Source: JAXGPP01 sp964436865 (GTDB taxonomy: Bacteria; Planctomycetota; Planctomycetia; Pirellulales; Thermoguttaceae). From it: a DNA stretch of 47,380 nt. The notes beneath the pieces were generated by a model. It was given only the letters and a program-made list of their open reading frames with translations, searched no databases and was not told the DNA's origin. The stretch spans positions 1 to 47,380 of the forward strand of contig CAYTFK010000013.1 of NCBI GenBank assembly GCA_964436865.1, in the 5' to 3' direction. A program made the translations under genes and the position numbers. This document shows, piece by piece, positions 25,614 to 34,327 of the stretch (its first letter is position 1; each line of letters opens with the position of its first letter).

Positions 25614-26588
25614 ATGGCTCATCGAGAACACCTGGTCGGAGGCAATTCGCCCAGCGATTGTTCACCACGACGGCGGTTTCTGCGGCAGATTTCAGCCCTG
25701 GCCGCGGCGCCGGGCCTTCTTGCCGGACTGGAATCCAGAGCGGCCCAGACGCAGGCGGCGGCCAAACCGCTCCCCACCATCCAACTCGGACCGCACGAGA
25801 TCAGCCGCCTGGTGGCAGGTAGCAACCCGCTCAACGGCTACTCCTACCTGGGGCCGCATGTCGACAAGCATATGAAGGAGTATTTCACGCCCGACCGGGT
25901 GATCGAGTTTCTGGAGAATTGCCAGCGTCAAGGGATCACCGCCCACCAGTTCTCCACGCGTGGCGCCAGCAGCGATGTACTCCCCATTCTGCGCGACCGA
26001 GGCTCGACGCTGAAGATCATCTGCCTCCACAGCGACAGCAAAAAGGTGAAAGAGGCCGCCGACGCCGTGAAGCCCACGGCCTTGGTCCATCATGGCGGTG
26101 TTACCGACAAGCTCTTCTCGCAAGGAAAGTCGAGCGAGGTCCACGACTTCGTCAAGGCGGCCCACGATTGCGGCGTGCTGGCCGGCGTTTCAGCCCACAA
26201 CCCGGACTGCATCAAGCGCGTGGCCGACGAAGGTTGGCAGGTCGACTTCTTCATGACCTGCTTCTATTTCCTCACCCGGCACACGCTCCAGGGTGGGGCC
26301 GCGCACGATTCGCCCCTGCCGCTCCTGGAGGTTTCCTATCCGTTTTATAAGGACGACCCCCTCACGATGACCAAGGTCATCCGTGAGGTTTCGCAGCCCT
26401 GCCTGGCCTTCAAGATCCTCGCCGCCGGCCGGCGCTGCGCCAGCCAGGACGAAGTCCGGGCCGCCTTCCGCTTCGCTTTCGAGAACATCAAACCGACCGA
26501 CGGCGTGATCGTCGGCATGTTCCCCTGGAACTTTGACGAGATCAGCGCCAACGTGCAATACACGCACGAATTCGGCAAGAACGGATAA
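25614..26588 (+). CDS. Tat-exported protein, TIM-barrel-like, function unknown
   Basis: A 324-residue protein with a twin-arginine leader at residues 19-24 (RRRFLRQ, then a hydrophobic stretch), so it is exported folded. The remainder alternates helices and strands and contains HxG and CH motifs (CLHSDSKK, VHHGGVT, GVSAHNPDC), consistent with a TIM barrel of the aldo/keto-reductase-like type, but no NADP-binding residues are clear. It follows the nitrilase-like gene closely and is probably in the same operon. The ATG at 25614 has GGAGG at the right distance; the ATG at 25605 is too close to it. Confidence 0.75.
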   Translation: MAHREHLVGGNSPSDCSPRRRFLRQISALAAAPGLLAGLESRAAQTQAAAKPLPTIQLGPHEISRLVAGSNPLNGYSYLGPHVDKHMKEYFTPDRVIEFLENCQRQGITAHQFSTRGASSDVLPILRDRGSTLKIICLHSDSKKVKEAADAVKPTALVHHGGVTDKLFSQGKSSEVHDFVKAAHDCGVLAGVSAHNPDCIKRVADEGWQVDFFMTCFYFLTRHTLQGGAAHDSPLPLLEVSYPFYKDDPLTMTKVIREVSQPCLAFKILAAGRRCASQDEVRAAFRFAFENIKPTDGVIVGMFPWNFDEISANVQYTHEFGKNG

Positions 26589-26603
26589 GAAGTCGGGAAA
26601 CAA

Positions 26604-26657
26604 CGAGTGCCATGGCCGCTTGCCGGGAACACAACGGCAAGCGGTCCATGGCACTCG
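26604..26657. repeat. 54-bp near-perfect palindrome, REP-like
   Basis: The left arm (26604-26625) and the right arm (26635-26657) are inverted repeats of 22 and 23 bases with a single bulged base and a nine-base loop. Each arm is made of two segments, GAGTGCCATGG and CCGCTTGCCG. It lies between the convergent genes ending at 26588 and 26718. It could be a bidirectional terminator, or one copy of an intergenic palindromic repeat. Confidence 0.6.
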
Positions 26658-26683
26658 ATCGTATGCGATCTCCATTCGCCCGT

Positions 26684-26706
26684 ACGGCTGCATCGTAAGC
26701 AGCCGT
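26684..26706. terminator. Hairpin just past the hcp stop codon
   Basis: ACGGCTGC (26684-26691) pairs with GCAGCCGT (26699-26706) over eight bp across a seven-base loop, 11 bp downstream of the hcp stop codon on the minus strand. No U-tract follows, so termination is uncertain. Confidence 0.4.
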
Positions 26707-26717
26707 GTCAGCTCCGC

Positions 26718-28537
26718 TTATACCGACGCGGGCCCGAGGATCGCCTGCAGGTCGTCGTCGGCCGTGGTGATCGGGGCGATGTTGANNNNNNNNNNNNNNN
26801 NNNNNNNNNNNNNNNNNNNNNNNNNNNNNNNNNNNNNNNNNNNNNNNNNNNNNNNNNNNNNNNNNNNNNNNNNNNNNNNNNNNNNGGCCCGAGGATCGCC
26901 TGCAGGTCGTCGTCGGCCGTGGTGATCGGGGCGATGTTGAACTTCTCCACAAGTACCGAGAGAGCGGCCGGGGTGACGAACGCCGGCAACACCGGGCCCA
27001 GCCGGATGTTCTTGATCCCCAGGTGCAAGAGCGTCAACAGGATCGCCACCGCCTTTTGCTCATACCAGCTCAGGATCATCGACAACGGCAGGTCGTTCAC
27101 GCCGCAGCCAAACGCCTCGGACAGCGCCACGGCAATCTTGATCGCCGAGTAGGCGTCGTTGCACTGCCCGATGTCCAGCAACCGCGGCAACCCGCCGATC
27201 GTCCCGAAATCGAGCGTGTTGAAACGGTACTTGCCGCAGGCCAGAGTCAGCACCACGCAGTCGTTCGGCACCTTCCTGGCAAACTCGGTGTAATAACTGC
27301 GTTGCGGGTGGCGGCCGTCGCAACCGCCGACGAGGAAGAAGTGCCGGATCGCGCCCGACTTGACGGCGTCGATCACCTTGTCGGCGACGCCGAGCACGGC
27401 GTTGTGGCCGAAGCCGACCAGGATCGTCTTCTCCTCTTCATCGCGTTCGAATCCCGGAGCTGCCAGCGCGGCTTCGATCACCGGGCTGAAATCCCGGTCC
27501 GGCCCGATGTGCACCACGCCTGGCCAGGCCACCAGGCCAGAGGTAAAAATCCGCCCATGATAGCTCTCTTTCGGCTTCTGGATGCAGTTGGTCGTCATCA
27601 GGATCGCACCCGGGAAAGCGTCGAACTCCTTCCGCTGGTCCTGCCATGCGCCGCCGTAGTTACCCACCAGATGCTTGTACTTCTTCAACTCGGGGTAGCC
27701 GTGCGCCGGCAGCATCTCACCGTGGGTATAGATGTTGATTCCCGTTCCCTCGGTCTGCTTCAAGAGCTCTTCGAGATCCTTCAGGTCGTGGCCGGAGATG
27801 AGGATGGCCTTCCCCTTGACCGGAGTGATGCGAACCGGTGTCGGCACCGGATGGCCGTAAGCGCCCGTGTTCGCCTCGTCCAATAGCGCCATCACCTTCA
27901 AGTTCAACTCGCCCACCCTCATCGCCCACCCCAGCAGTTCGTCAACCAGCGGAGCGTCGATCGTCAGAAAATCAAGCGCGGCGTGGAACAGGGCGTAGAC
28001 TTCCGGGTCTTCCTTGCCGAGCACCATCGCGTGGTCGGCGTAGGCGGCCGTCCCCTTCACACCGTAAAGGACTAGTTCCTGGAGCCCCACGATGTCTTCG
28101 CCATAGACGTCGCGTCGCCCGACGATTCCCACCTTCTCGCCCTGGGCCACCAGGCCCTCGAGATCGGCGGCCGGCTGCCATGCGGCCGGCCCGGCAAGCG
28201 TCTCGGGCGTCTTTCCAGCAGCCTGGCAGGCCTTCTCGTAAACTGCTTTCGCCCGGTCGCGGATCACCGCCGCCTGCTTGACCCAGCCCGCCAGGCGCTC
28301 GGGGTCGAAATCGACGTTCGTCACCGTGGTGAACAGGGCCTTGACCACGAACCGATCCACTTCCGCGTCCCGGGCGCCAAGCTGGCCCGCCCGGTGAGCG
28401 TACATCGACACCCCCTTCGTGGCGTAAATCAGGATGTCCTGAAGGGCCGCATTGGCGGGCTCTTTGCCGCAGATGCCGACCAAGGCACACCCGGTCCCCT
28501 TGCTCGTTTCCTCGCACTGATAGCAGAACATGCTCAT
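26718..28537 (-). CDS. hcp: Hybrid cluster protein / hydroxylamine reductase (interrupted by gap)
   Basis: Hcp carries a cubane [4Fe-4S] and an unusual hybrid Fe-S-O cluster and reduces hydroxylamine, and possibly nitric oxide, in the cytoplasm. The N-terminal ligands are C5, C8, C17 and C23 (C-x2-C-x8-C-x5-C), the spacing of the anaerobe-type [4Fe-4S] class. Conserved blocks near the end (VGGCDGR, LACGKYRFN, DIGQCNDAYSA) match the hybrid-cluster region. The 100 Ns and duplicated flank at 26731-26940 split it; removing 100 Ns plus one 55-bp copy restores frame and gives 554 residues ending LGPASV, the normal Hcp length. A good GGAG precedes the ATG. No Hcr reductase gene is adjacent. Confidence 0.95.
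26731..26785. repeat. 55-bp sequence repeated on both sides of the gap (left copy)
   Basis: Bases 26731-26785 are identical to 26886-26940, and the copies flank exactly 100 Ns. This looks like two contig ends with a 55-base (k-mer-sized) overlap that a scaffolder failed to merge, not a biological duplication. Merging the copies restores the hcp frame. Confidence 0.9.
26786..26885. other. Assembly gap of 100 Ns
   Basis: Exactly 100 ambiguous bases, the standard placeholder for an unknown gap length. It lies inside the hcp gene near its 3' end, and the identical 55-bp flanks indicate that the real gap is zero. Confidence 0.95.
26886..26940. repeat. 55-bp sequence repeated on both sides of the gap (right copy)
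   Basis: Identical copy of 26731-26785 on the other side of the 100 Ns. It encodes the same C-terminal Hcp residues as the left copy, so it is most likely an assembly overlap. Confidence 0.9.
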
Positions 28538-28589
28538 GGTCGTTCTCCGGTCGCTCTGGTTGGTGGCTCGTTTGTCAGCTGCTTGATAG

Positions 28590-28595
28590 ATGTTA
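28590..28595 (-). promoter_or_regulatory. Candidate -10 box of hcp
   Basis: Read on the minus strand this is TAACAT, a four-of-six match to TATAAT. A start site about seven bases downstream, near 28583, would place the FNR-type site at 28618-28631 at -41.5, the usual activating position for FNR/CRP-class proteins. The start site is predicted, not observed. Confidence 0.35.
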
Positions 28596-28617
28596 CGACT
28601 GCTGGCGGACGGGGGCC

Positions 28618-28631
28618 TTGATCCACATCAA
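28618..28631. promoter_or_regulatory. FNR/DNR-type operator upstream of hcp (proximal)
   Basis: TTGAT-CCAC-ATCAA is a perfect match to the FNR-type consensus TTGAT-N4-ATCAA, 81 bp before the hcp start codon. It is flanked by GGCC and GCCG, like the second site. In FNR/DNR/NnrR regulation such sites activate genes under low oxygen or nitric oxide, which fits the role of Hcp. Confidence 0.7.
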
Positions 28632-28674
28632 GCCGGGCGGAGAAAATTCCGCTCGCCCGCTGCACCCGCCGCCC

Positions 28675-28694
28675 GGCAAGCTCGATAGCTTGCC
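28675..28694. repeat. Perfect 8-bp hairpin between the two FNR-type sites
   Basis: GGCAAGCT (28675-28682) pairs with AGCTTGCC (28687-28694) across CGAT. It lies between the two FNR-type sites and beside the sialidase-like gene's 3' end, so it could terminate that gene or be a cruciform in the hcp regulatory region. Confidence 0.4.
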
Positions 28695-28734
28695 CGACGC
28701 ATCATGATTATCGAGCACGTCGGCACCTCAGGCC

Positions 28735-28748
28735 TTGACTCAGATCAA
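28735..28748. promoter_or_regulatory. FNR/DNR-type operator upstream of hcp (distal)
   Basis: TTGAC-TCAG-ATCAA differs by one base from the proximal site, with the same flanking context (GGCC before, GCCG after), 117 bp further upstream. The two sites together argue for real binding rather than chance. It lies 25 bp beyond the sialidase-like gene's stop codon (28773). Confidence 0.55.
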
Positions 28749-28772
28749 GCCGCAGCCGAAAAAACGTCGCTC

Positions 28773-29834
28773 CTACTCCCGGACCAGTTCGGCCATGTAG
28801 ATCGCGGTAATCGGCTTGCCGTCGTCGCCGCGCTCGTGGCTGGAGTAGTACGAGACGAGCGCCCGCTCGGCCGAGAGGGCCACAAAGCCCGGATAGGAAT
28901 TGTCTCCGCCGCTGGGCAGCACGGCAAACTCGACGAGCCTCCCGTCAACCAGCCAATAGAGCGCCGTCACCGGCGGCCCGATCGTGCGGCGCCCGCCTAC
29001 CAGATAGTCGTCGCCCCAGCGGACCACCAGTGGGCCGCCAATGTATCGGCCGAGGTCGTCCCGTTGCCAGGTGTCGTAGGGCGGTTTCGAGCGGCACAAC
29101 TGCGCGTTGCGTCCGCCGCCGCTGCGTGCGACTGCCAACACCGCCCCACCTTCTTCGAACAGAAACGCGGTCTCGTCGCCATATTCTTCCTGGAACAGGG
29201 CAGCCTTCCGCCAGATCAGTCCGTCGTCGCTCTCGAGCATCGCCGACTGCACGATCGGGGCTGGTTCATCCTCGCCTTCTGCGAAGTTGAGTTTCCGCCG
29301 GGCACAAAGATAGGCCTTGCCGCCGTGGCTCGCGGCCCGCCACACATAATGGCCGTAGGTGCCTTCCATCAGGATCGGCCCGTTCCACTGGCGTCCATCC
29401 GCCGTCCACACGGCGTAGCCCAGGTGCTCGTTCAAGTCGCGGGTCTTCGGGCTCGTGTCGCCGCAGTACCACGTGCCCGTGTACACAAAGAGCTTGTCTT
29501 TGAACACCAGGAAATGAGGATCCCGCGTGTCGCGCCGCGCAACGTGGAAACGGAACACCTCTTCCCATTCGTCGCCATCCACGCTGGAGAGCACCAGGAT
29601 CGATGACGTGGGATGCACCATGTGCCCGTCGGGGCAACTGCGGAACGTGATATAAAGCCGATCCCGAAACCGGCAAAGGTCCGTAAACGCGTTATGCTCG
29701 CCGTTGTGAAACAGCTTCCGTACCGACGCCACGCGAACACTCGGCACCGCCGGCTCAGCGCCGTTCACAGCCCAGCAAACGCTCAATGCGACGAGGCTGA
29801 TGAGAAACAGACGGGCAGCATTAACGGCAGACAT
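28773..29834 (-). CDS. Secreted sialidase-like beta-propeller protein
   Basis: A 353-residue exported protein with a signal peptide at about 1-26 (ending VNGAE). It is a predicted five- or six-bladed beta-propeller like exo-alpha-sialidases and GH43-type hydrolases, with recurring Y/W-x-S-x-D-G pattern blades (SSVDGDEWEEV, LESDDGLIWRK). The conserved Asp-box motif is weak and catalytic residues cannot be identified with confidence, so it may be a carbohydrate-binding or hydrolase-like protein. It reads away from UvsE and toward the hcp regulatory region. Confidence 0.7.
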   Translation of the reverse strand: MSAVNAARLFLISLVALSVCWAVNGAEPAVPSVRVASVRKLFHNGEHNAFTDLCRFRDRLYITFRSCPDGHMVHPTSSILVLSSVDGDEWEEVFRFHVARRDTRDPHFLVFKDKLFVYTGTWYCGDTSPKTRDLNEHLGYAVWTADGRQWNGPILMEGTYGHYVWRAASHGGKAYLCARRKLNFAEGEDEPAPIVQSAMLESDDGLIWRKAALFQEEYGDETAFLFEEGGAVLAVARSGGGRNAQLCRSKPPYDTWQRDDLGRYIGGPLVVRWGDDYLVGGRRTIGPPVTALYWLVDGRLVEFAVLPSGGDNSYPGFVALSAERALVSYYSSHERGDDGKPITAIYMAELVRE

Positions 29835-30226
29835 GGCACTTCTCCGGCGTCACGTGGCACAAGGTGCGGGTACTGGCCGCCATGCTATCAGACCCACGAC
29901 CGCCTGGCCACACGGCACCCTTTGCCGCGCCCCGCCCACCCCACTTCCAGGGAACGACGGATCGGCGTTCGTTCTCCCGCTTCCTCCTCTCGAACCAATC
30001 CTGCGCAGACTGCGAGCCGGCTTTTGACGGCAGGGATGAGAATTGTCACAATCAAGCGCAATGATCCATCCCTCGGAACCGCAGGCGTATGAAGAAGCTC
30101 GCTCCCTCCAACTATAAGAAGGACTCGCTCTATCCGAGTGTGGCTAGCCCAGTTCCCGCACTGCGCGCCTGGGCAATTGTCGGCGACGAGCCTGCAATCG
30201 GGTACTGAAAGGAACCGACGACGAGC
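29835..30226. other. 392-bp divergent intergenic region
   Basis: It separates the leftward sialidase-like gene from UvsE. It contains the palindrome ATTGTCACAAT (30042-30052), which could be an operator, and near its right end a 39-codon open frame (listed separately). No consensus promoter is evident. Confidence 0.4.
30089..30208 (+). pseudogene. Short possible gene remnant before uvsE
   Basis: A 39-codon frame (MKKLAPSNYKKDSLYPSV and onward) ending 18 bp before UvsE. Its first 18 residues resemble the N-terminal part of a conserved family of small bacterial proteins of unknown function, but the rest does not match and the normal length is over 100 residues. I infer a truncated or decayed copy; it may instead be a real short peptide. 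The ribosome binding site is weak. Confidence 0.35.
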
Positions 30227-31174
30227 ATGATTCGCCTCGGCCTATGCTGCATCTTCCGGAACGAGCCGATCAAGTTTCGCAACACGACGGCCACGGCCAT
30301 CGGCAGGATGAAACGGGTCGACGCCCTGGCGAAGTTGTCCGGAATCTGCATGGCCAATGCCGAGGCGCTGCTGGCAGCACTGCGCTTCTGCGATTCACAC
30401 GGCATCGGCTGCTTCCGGGTGAACAGCCAGATCTTGCCCTTGAAGACCCACCAGCAGCTCGGCTACCGGATGAACGACATGCCCCAGGGCGAGGCCATCG
30501 CCCGTCGCTTCAGGGATTGCGGGGACTTCGCGCGACAGCATGGATTGCGGACATGTTTCCATCCCGATCAGTTCGTGGTTCTGAACTCGCAGCGTCCTGA
30601 TGTGGTCGCCGCGTCGATCCGGGAACTGGAGTACCAGGCCGAGGTTGCCGCGTGGATCGGGGCCGACGTCATCAATATCCACGGCGGCGGTGCTTTCGGC
30701 GACAAGCGTAAGGCTCTGGCTGATTTTGCCCGCAATCTGAAGCGGCTGTCACGCCGGGCCAGGAGCCGGTTGACCATCGAGAACGACGACAAGATCTTCA
30801 CGCCGGCTGATCTGCTGCCCGTCTGCCGAGCCACCGGCCTTCCACTGGTGTACGATGTGCATCATCACCGCTGCAATCCAGATGAGCTGACGGAGGAAGA
30901 AGCAACCGCCCAGGCCATCGCCACCTGGGATCGAGAGCCGCTGTTCCACATCTCCAGCCCGATCGACGGCTGGCAGGGTCTGCGTCCCGAACGCCACCAC
31001 GACTTTATCGATGTGCGAGACATGCCGAGCTGTTGGGTGAATCTCGACCTGACCGTGGAAGTCGAAGCCAAGGCCAAGGAACTGGCCGTGCTGAAGTTGA
31101 AGAAGGAACTGCGGCGGCTCACGCCGGAACACGAACGACCCTCGCGATCCTCCCGGAAGCCGACTCCGTCTTGA
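30227..31174 (+). CDS. uvsE: UV damage endonuclease
   Basis: A 315-residue UvsE/UvdE enzyme, a metal-dependent TIM-barrel nuclease that nicks DNA just 5' of UV photoproducts, starting an alternative excision repair path. The family's conserved blocks are visible: RLGLCCIF at the N terminus, HPDQFVVLNS, NIHGGGAFGDK, IENDD and the metal-site segment YDVHHHRCNP. The length is normal. It sits alone on the plus strand, with AGGAA about 13 bases before the ATG. A basic, disordered tail (EHERPSRSSRKP) ends the protein. Confidence 0.95.
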   Translation: MIRLGLCCIFRNEPIKFRNTTATAIGRMKRVDALAKLSGICMANAEALLAALRFCDSHGIGCFRVNSQILPLKTHQQLGYRMNDMPQGEAIARRFRDCGDFARQHGLRTCFHPDQFVVLNSQRPDVVAASIRELEYQAEVAAWIGADVINIHGGGAFGDKRKALADFARNLKRLSRRARSRLTIENDDKIFTPADLLPVCRATGLPLVYDVHHHRCNPDELTEEEATAQAIATWDREPLFHISSPIDGWQGLRPERHHDFIDVRDMPSCWVNLDLTVEVEAKAKELAVLKLKKELRRLTPEHERPSRSSRKPTPS

Positions 31175-31446
31175 AATCGAAGACCGCCGAAAGACTCGCC
31201 ATGCAAGTGGTTCCTCTGCGGGATGCAGAGTCTTCCCGTTGCGGACAGTGGACTCTCGTGCAACGGCACACCGCTGACGAACTGGTGGACCCTCATCGGC
31301 AATTTCGACCGCGCCATGCAACGCAAGATGACGCTGGCGGAGGGGCCCAGTAGCGAATCGCGGTAGTCTCGTTATCGCAATCGCGACAGCAAGGGATGAA
31401 CCGAACCGGGATGGAACGGTGCAACCGCTCGCCCTCGCCGGGTGTA

Positions 31447-32877
31447 CTATACCTGCTCCGGCACCACGAAGGGACCACGGTAGGACTGGCTGAGCAACTG
31501 GTTTGCGTCCGGGTCATCGACAAACTTTTCGGCCTCGGCGTCAAACGTCAGCAGGCGCCCCAGGCGGCAGGAAGTGCTGGCCAACTCGACCTGGCCGGTG
31601 CAGGCCAAATGGCGTTTCATCGCCTCGAACGATTCGCAGAAAGCATCGTCGCCGAGAGTCTTCTCCAGGCCGTCGAAGGGCACGTCCCTGCCAAGGCGGT
31701 AGGAAATATTGCCCAAGTGGGTCAGCAACACGGAGCGATGCCCTTCGACGATTTCCGCGCCAAGATCTTCCCGCTTCCGGCTGCGGACGCAGTCGATGAA
31801 GTTGCGCATATGGCGAGGTCCCTGTTCGGGAGCGCCGGGAGGCGGGAAATCGTCGATCGGCACGCCGTCACCCTTGCCCTGGGCGTAGAACTTGCCGTCC
31901 CGAATCGCGCCTTCATCGGTGTAAAACTCGTTGGTGATCTTCCATTCGTCCTCTTTGACGAGACCACGGATTTCCAGAATCAGTTTCACCTCGCCAAAAT
32001 CAATCCACGTCAACTGCGTGTTGGGAGTCTCGCCCTGGTCCTTGTAGCCGAAGCGACCCCCGAGGCTGACGACGCGACGGGGCATCGCAGCGTCCGGCAT
32101 CGCCCAGCGGCAGACGTCCAACTGGTGCGATCCCATGTTGCCGATCTCGCCGTTGCCGAAGTCCCATCGCCAATGCCAATCATAGTGTACAAGATTGGTG
32201 CGAAATGGATGCACCGGAGCCGGCCCGAGCCAGAGATCGAAGTCCAGTTCGCGGGGCGGCTCCTGCGGGTCCTTGACCCCAATGCTCAGCCGACTCCGGC
32301 TGGCATAGCCGTATGAGACCAGCAGCTTGCCGTACTTCCCGCTACGGACATCGTTGACCAGCTTGATCCATTGCGGATCGGTACGCCGTTGCGTGCCATG
32401 CTGGACGATGCGGCCGTATCTTCGCGCCGCCTCGACGAGCCTGCGGCCTTCAAGGAGGCTGTGGCTGCACGGTTTCTCGACATACGCGTCCTTGCCCGCC
32501 TGGCACGCCCAGATGGCCATCAGCGTGTGCCAGTGGTTGGGCGTCACAATCGAGACGGCATCCAGGTCCTTGTCGTCCAGCGCGCGGCGAATGTCCTGGA
32601 CGCACACCGGCGTGTTACCCGCCCTATCCTTGACGAGCTTGCTTCGGGAGGCGAACAGCCGGCTATCGGGATCGACGAGGTAGGCGATCTCGACATCCTT
32701 CATCCCGCCGAAACCGGTGATGTGGGTCTGTCCCCGTCCGTGGATTCCGGCGATGGCAATGCGGACGCGATCGTTCGCTCCGAGGACGCGGCCATAGGAG
32801 CTTCTGCCGGAAATGGCGAGCGTGGTGGCGGCTCCGGCCGCGCCTTTCAGAAAGGTACGACGCGATTGGCGGGGCAC
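31447..32877 (-). CDS. Exported Gfo/Idh/MocA-family oxidoreductase
   Basis: A 476-residue secreted oxidoreductase. The N terminus is a classic Tat leader (SRRTFLKGAAGAATT). The Rossmann motif IAGIHGRGQTH starts at about residue 42, and the EKP motif is intact (VEKPCSHS), unlike the 6.2-kb paralogue. A GSHQLD motif, with the catalytic-site His, lies near residue 250. Length fits the family. It shares strand and neighbourhood with a second Tat-exported member 79 bp upstream of its start, so the two are probably co-transcribed (the other first). Substrates are probably sugars or polyols, but unknown. Confidence 0.92.
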   Translation of the reverse strand: MPRQSRRTFLKGAAGAATTLAISGRSSYGRVLGANDRVRIAIAGIHGRGQTHITGFGGMKDVEIAYLVDPDSRLFASRSKLVKDRAGNTPVCVQDIRRALDDKDLDAVSIVTPNHWHTLMAIWACQAGKDAYVEKPCSHSLLEGRRLVEAARRYGRIVQHGTQRRTDPQWIKLVNDVRSGKYGKLLVSYGYASRSRLSIGVKDPQEPPRELDFDLWLGPAPVHPFRTNLVHYDWHWRWDFGNGEIGNMGSHQLDVCRWAMPDAAMPRRVVSLGGRFGYKDQGETPNTQLTWIDFGEVKLILEIRGLVKEDEWKITNEFYTDEGAIRDGKFYAQGKGDGVPIDDFPPPGAPEQGPRHMRNFIDCVRSRKREDLGAEIVEGHRSVLLTHLGNISYRLGRDVPFDGLEKTLGDDAFCESFEAMKRHLACTGQVELASTSCRLGRLLTFDAEAEKFVDDPDANQLLSQSYRGPFVVPEQV

Positions 32878-32956
32878 AGTTGGACTCCTCTGTTCAATGC
32901 ATGAGCGTTCACGGATGAATCGTTGCCGTGCGCAACACGCCGCACGGCCGGAAGCT

Positions 32957-34327
32957 TCACACCACTTCCTCGACCACCCACGGCTGGCGATACTCTCGCT
33001 TGAAGAATCGCATGGCTTCGGGATCGTCGAGAATCTGCTCGGTCTTCGAGTCGATCTGAAGCTTCCGACCGCCGAGCCGGCAACTGATGTTGGCGTAGTG
33101 TACCAGCAACATGCTGCGGTGTCCCTCTTCGATGTCGGCGTTGGGCCGCTTGCGACTCTTCACCGATTCGACGAAATCTGCCTTGTGGTCCGAGTCGGGG
33201 AAGCGGCCGTACATCTGGTCTTTCACCACCGGCTGGCGGTCCTTGGTCCGAACGAAGACCTGCCAGCCGCCGCCCATTCGGCCGACGTACATCACGCCCT
33301 GGTCGCCGTACAGTTCGATCCGCGTGGCGTTCTGGGGCCAATAGGGGAAGATGTCGCCGTTGCGAATGCCATCGTCGCTTTCGAGCATGTAGGGCGTGTA
33401 GAGCGTCTGCTCGTAGGTCATCAGCAGGCCGGGGAACTCGAACACCGCCGCCTGCGTGTCGGGCGTTTCGGCGGCCCCTTGCGTATTGAAGAGCCCGCCC
33501 GCGCAATAGACGCCGCGCGGATAATCGACGCCGCAGAGCCAGCGGGCCAGATCGATCTGATGAATTCCCTGATAGGACATCTGGCCGCCGGAGTAATCCC
33601 AAAGCTTGCGCCACTGGGTATGGATCGCCTGATGGTACTCGCGCGCGGGGGCCGGCCCGTTCCACATGTCCCAGTCCAGCGTGTCGGGCGGGTCCGATTC
33701 CGCTCCCCACTGGAAATTGGTCTCATAACGCTGCTCGTGCACCCGGCAGAGATGGATGCGGCCCAGTTTTCCTTCTTCGAGGTACCGTTTGGCCGCGAAG
33801 TTGTATGGGGCGCTGCGGTTCTGCGTGCCGATCTGGACGACCCGGTCGTACTTCCGCGCGGCTTTGATGGCCTGCCGGCCTTCCCAGCAGTTGTGGCTTT
33901 GCGGCTTCTCGCAGTAGACGTCTTTGCCGGCGCGGCAACAGAGGATCGTCGCCAGGGCGTGCCAGTGCGGCGGAGTGGCGATCACCGCAGCGTCGACCGA
34001 AGCGTCTTCGAGCATTTCGCGGAAGTCTTGCACGCACTTCGGGCGTTTGTTCCCTTGACGCGCGGCATACTCTTTCGCCCGCGGCTCGTGCAACCGGCGG
34101 TCCACGTCGCAAATGTAGCCGATCTCGCAATCGCCGCGATCCAGAAACCCCGTGGCCAGCGAGTGCCCCCGCCCTCCGCCAACGCCGATCATCGCCAGCA
34201 CGAGCCGGTCGTTGGCTGGCGTTGCCCGTACCGAGCGGGGATCGGCCAGAACGGTGAGGCCACCCGCCAGGCCGAGCGTGGCCGTTCGAGACCGGTCGAG
34301 GAACTGACGCCGGTTGATATCGGACAT
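32957..34327 (-). CDS. Exported Gfo/Idh/MocA-family oxidoreductase
   Basis: A 456-residue secreted oxidoreductase with a Tat leader at the start (NRRQFLDRSRTATLGLAGG). The nucleotide-binding motif MIGVGGGRGHS follows, then CEKPQSHN with an intact EKP and YQGIHQIDLARW with the conserved His. It is 79 bp upstream of its paralogue and likely first in a two-gene operon. I use the ATG at 34327 (AAAGG ten bases before); an ATG six codons further upstream is possible. The protein resembles the family's planctomycete secreted branch; a substrate cannot be inferred. Confidence 0.92.
   Translation of the reverse strand: MSDINRRQFLDRSRTATLGLAGGLTVLADPRSVRATPANDRLVLAMIGVGGGRGHSLATGFLDRGDCEIGYICDVDRRLHEPRAKEYAARQGNKRPKCVQDFREMLEDASVDAAVIATPPHWHALATILCCRAGKDVYCEKPQSHNCWEGRQAIKAARKYDRVVQIGTQNRSAPYNFAAKRYLEEGKLGRIHLCRVHEQRYETNFQWGAESDPPDTLDWDMWNGPAPAREYHQAIHTQWRKLWDYSGGQMSYQGIHQIDLARWLCGVDYPRGVYCAGGLFNTQGAAETPDTQAAVFEFPGLLMTYEQTLYTPYMLESDDGIRNGDIFPYWPQNATRIELYGDQGVMYVGRMGGGWQVFVRTKDRQPVVKDQMYGRFPDSDHKADFVESVKSRKRPNADIEEGHRSMLLVHYANISCRLGGRKLQIDSKTEQILDDPEAMRFFKREYRQPWVVEEVV

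Noticed and set aside
26708..28537. Hcp ending in a Ser/Pro/Arg-rich tail past the gap
   Set aside because: That tail results from the 155-base insertion of Ns and duplicated sequence shifting the frame; merging the copies gives the normal C terminus.
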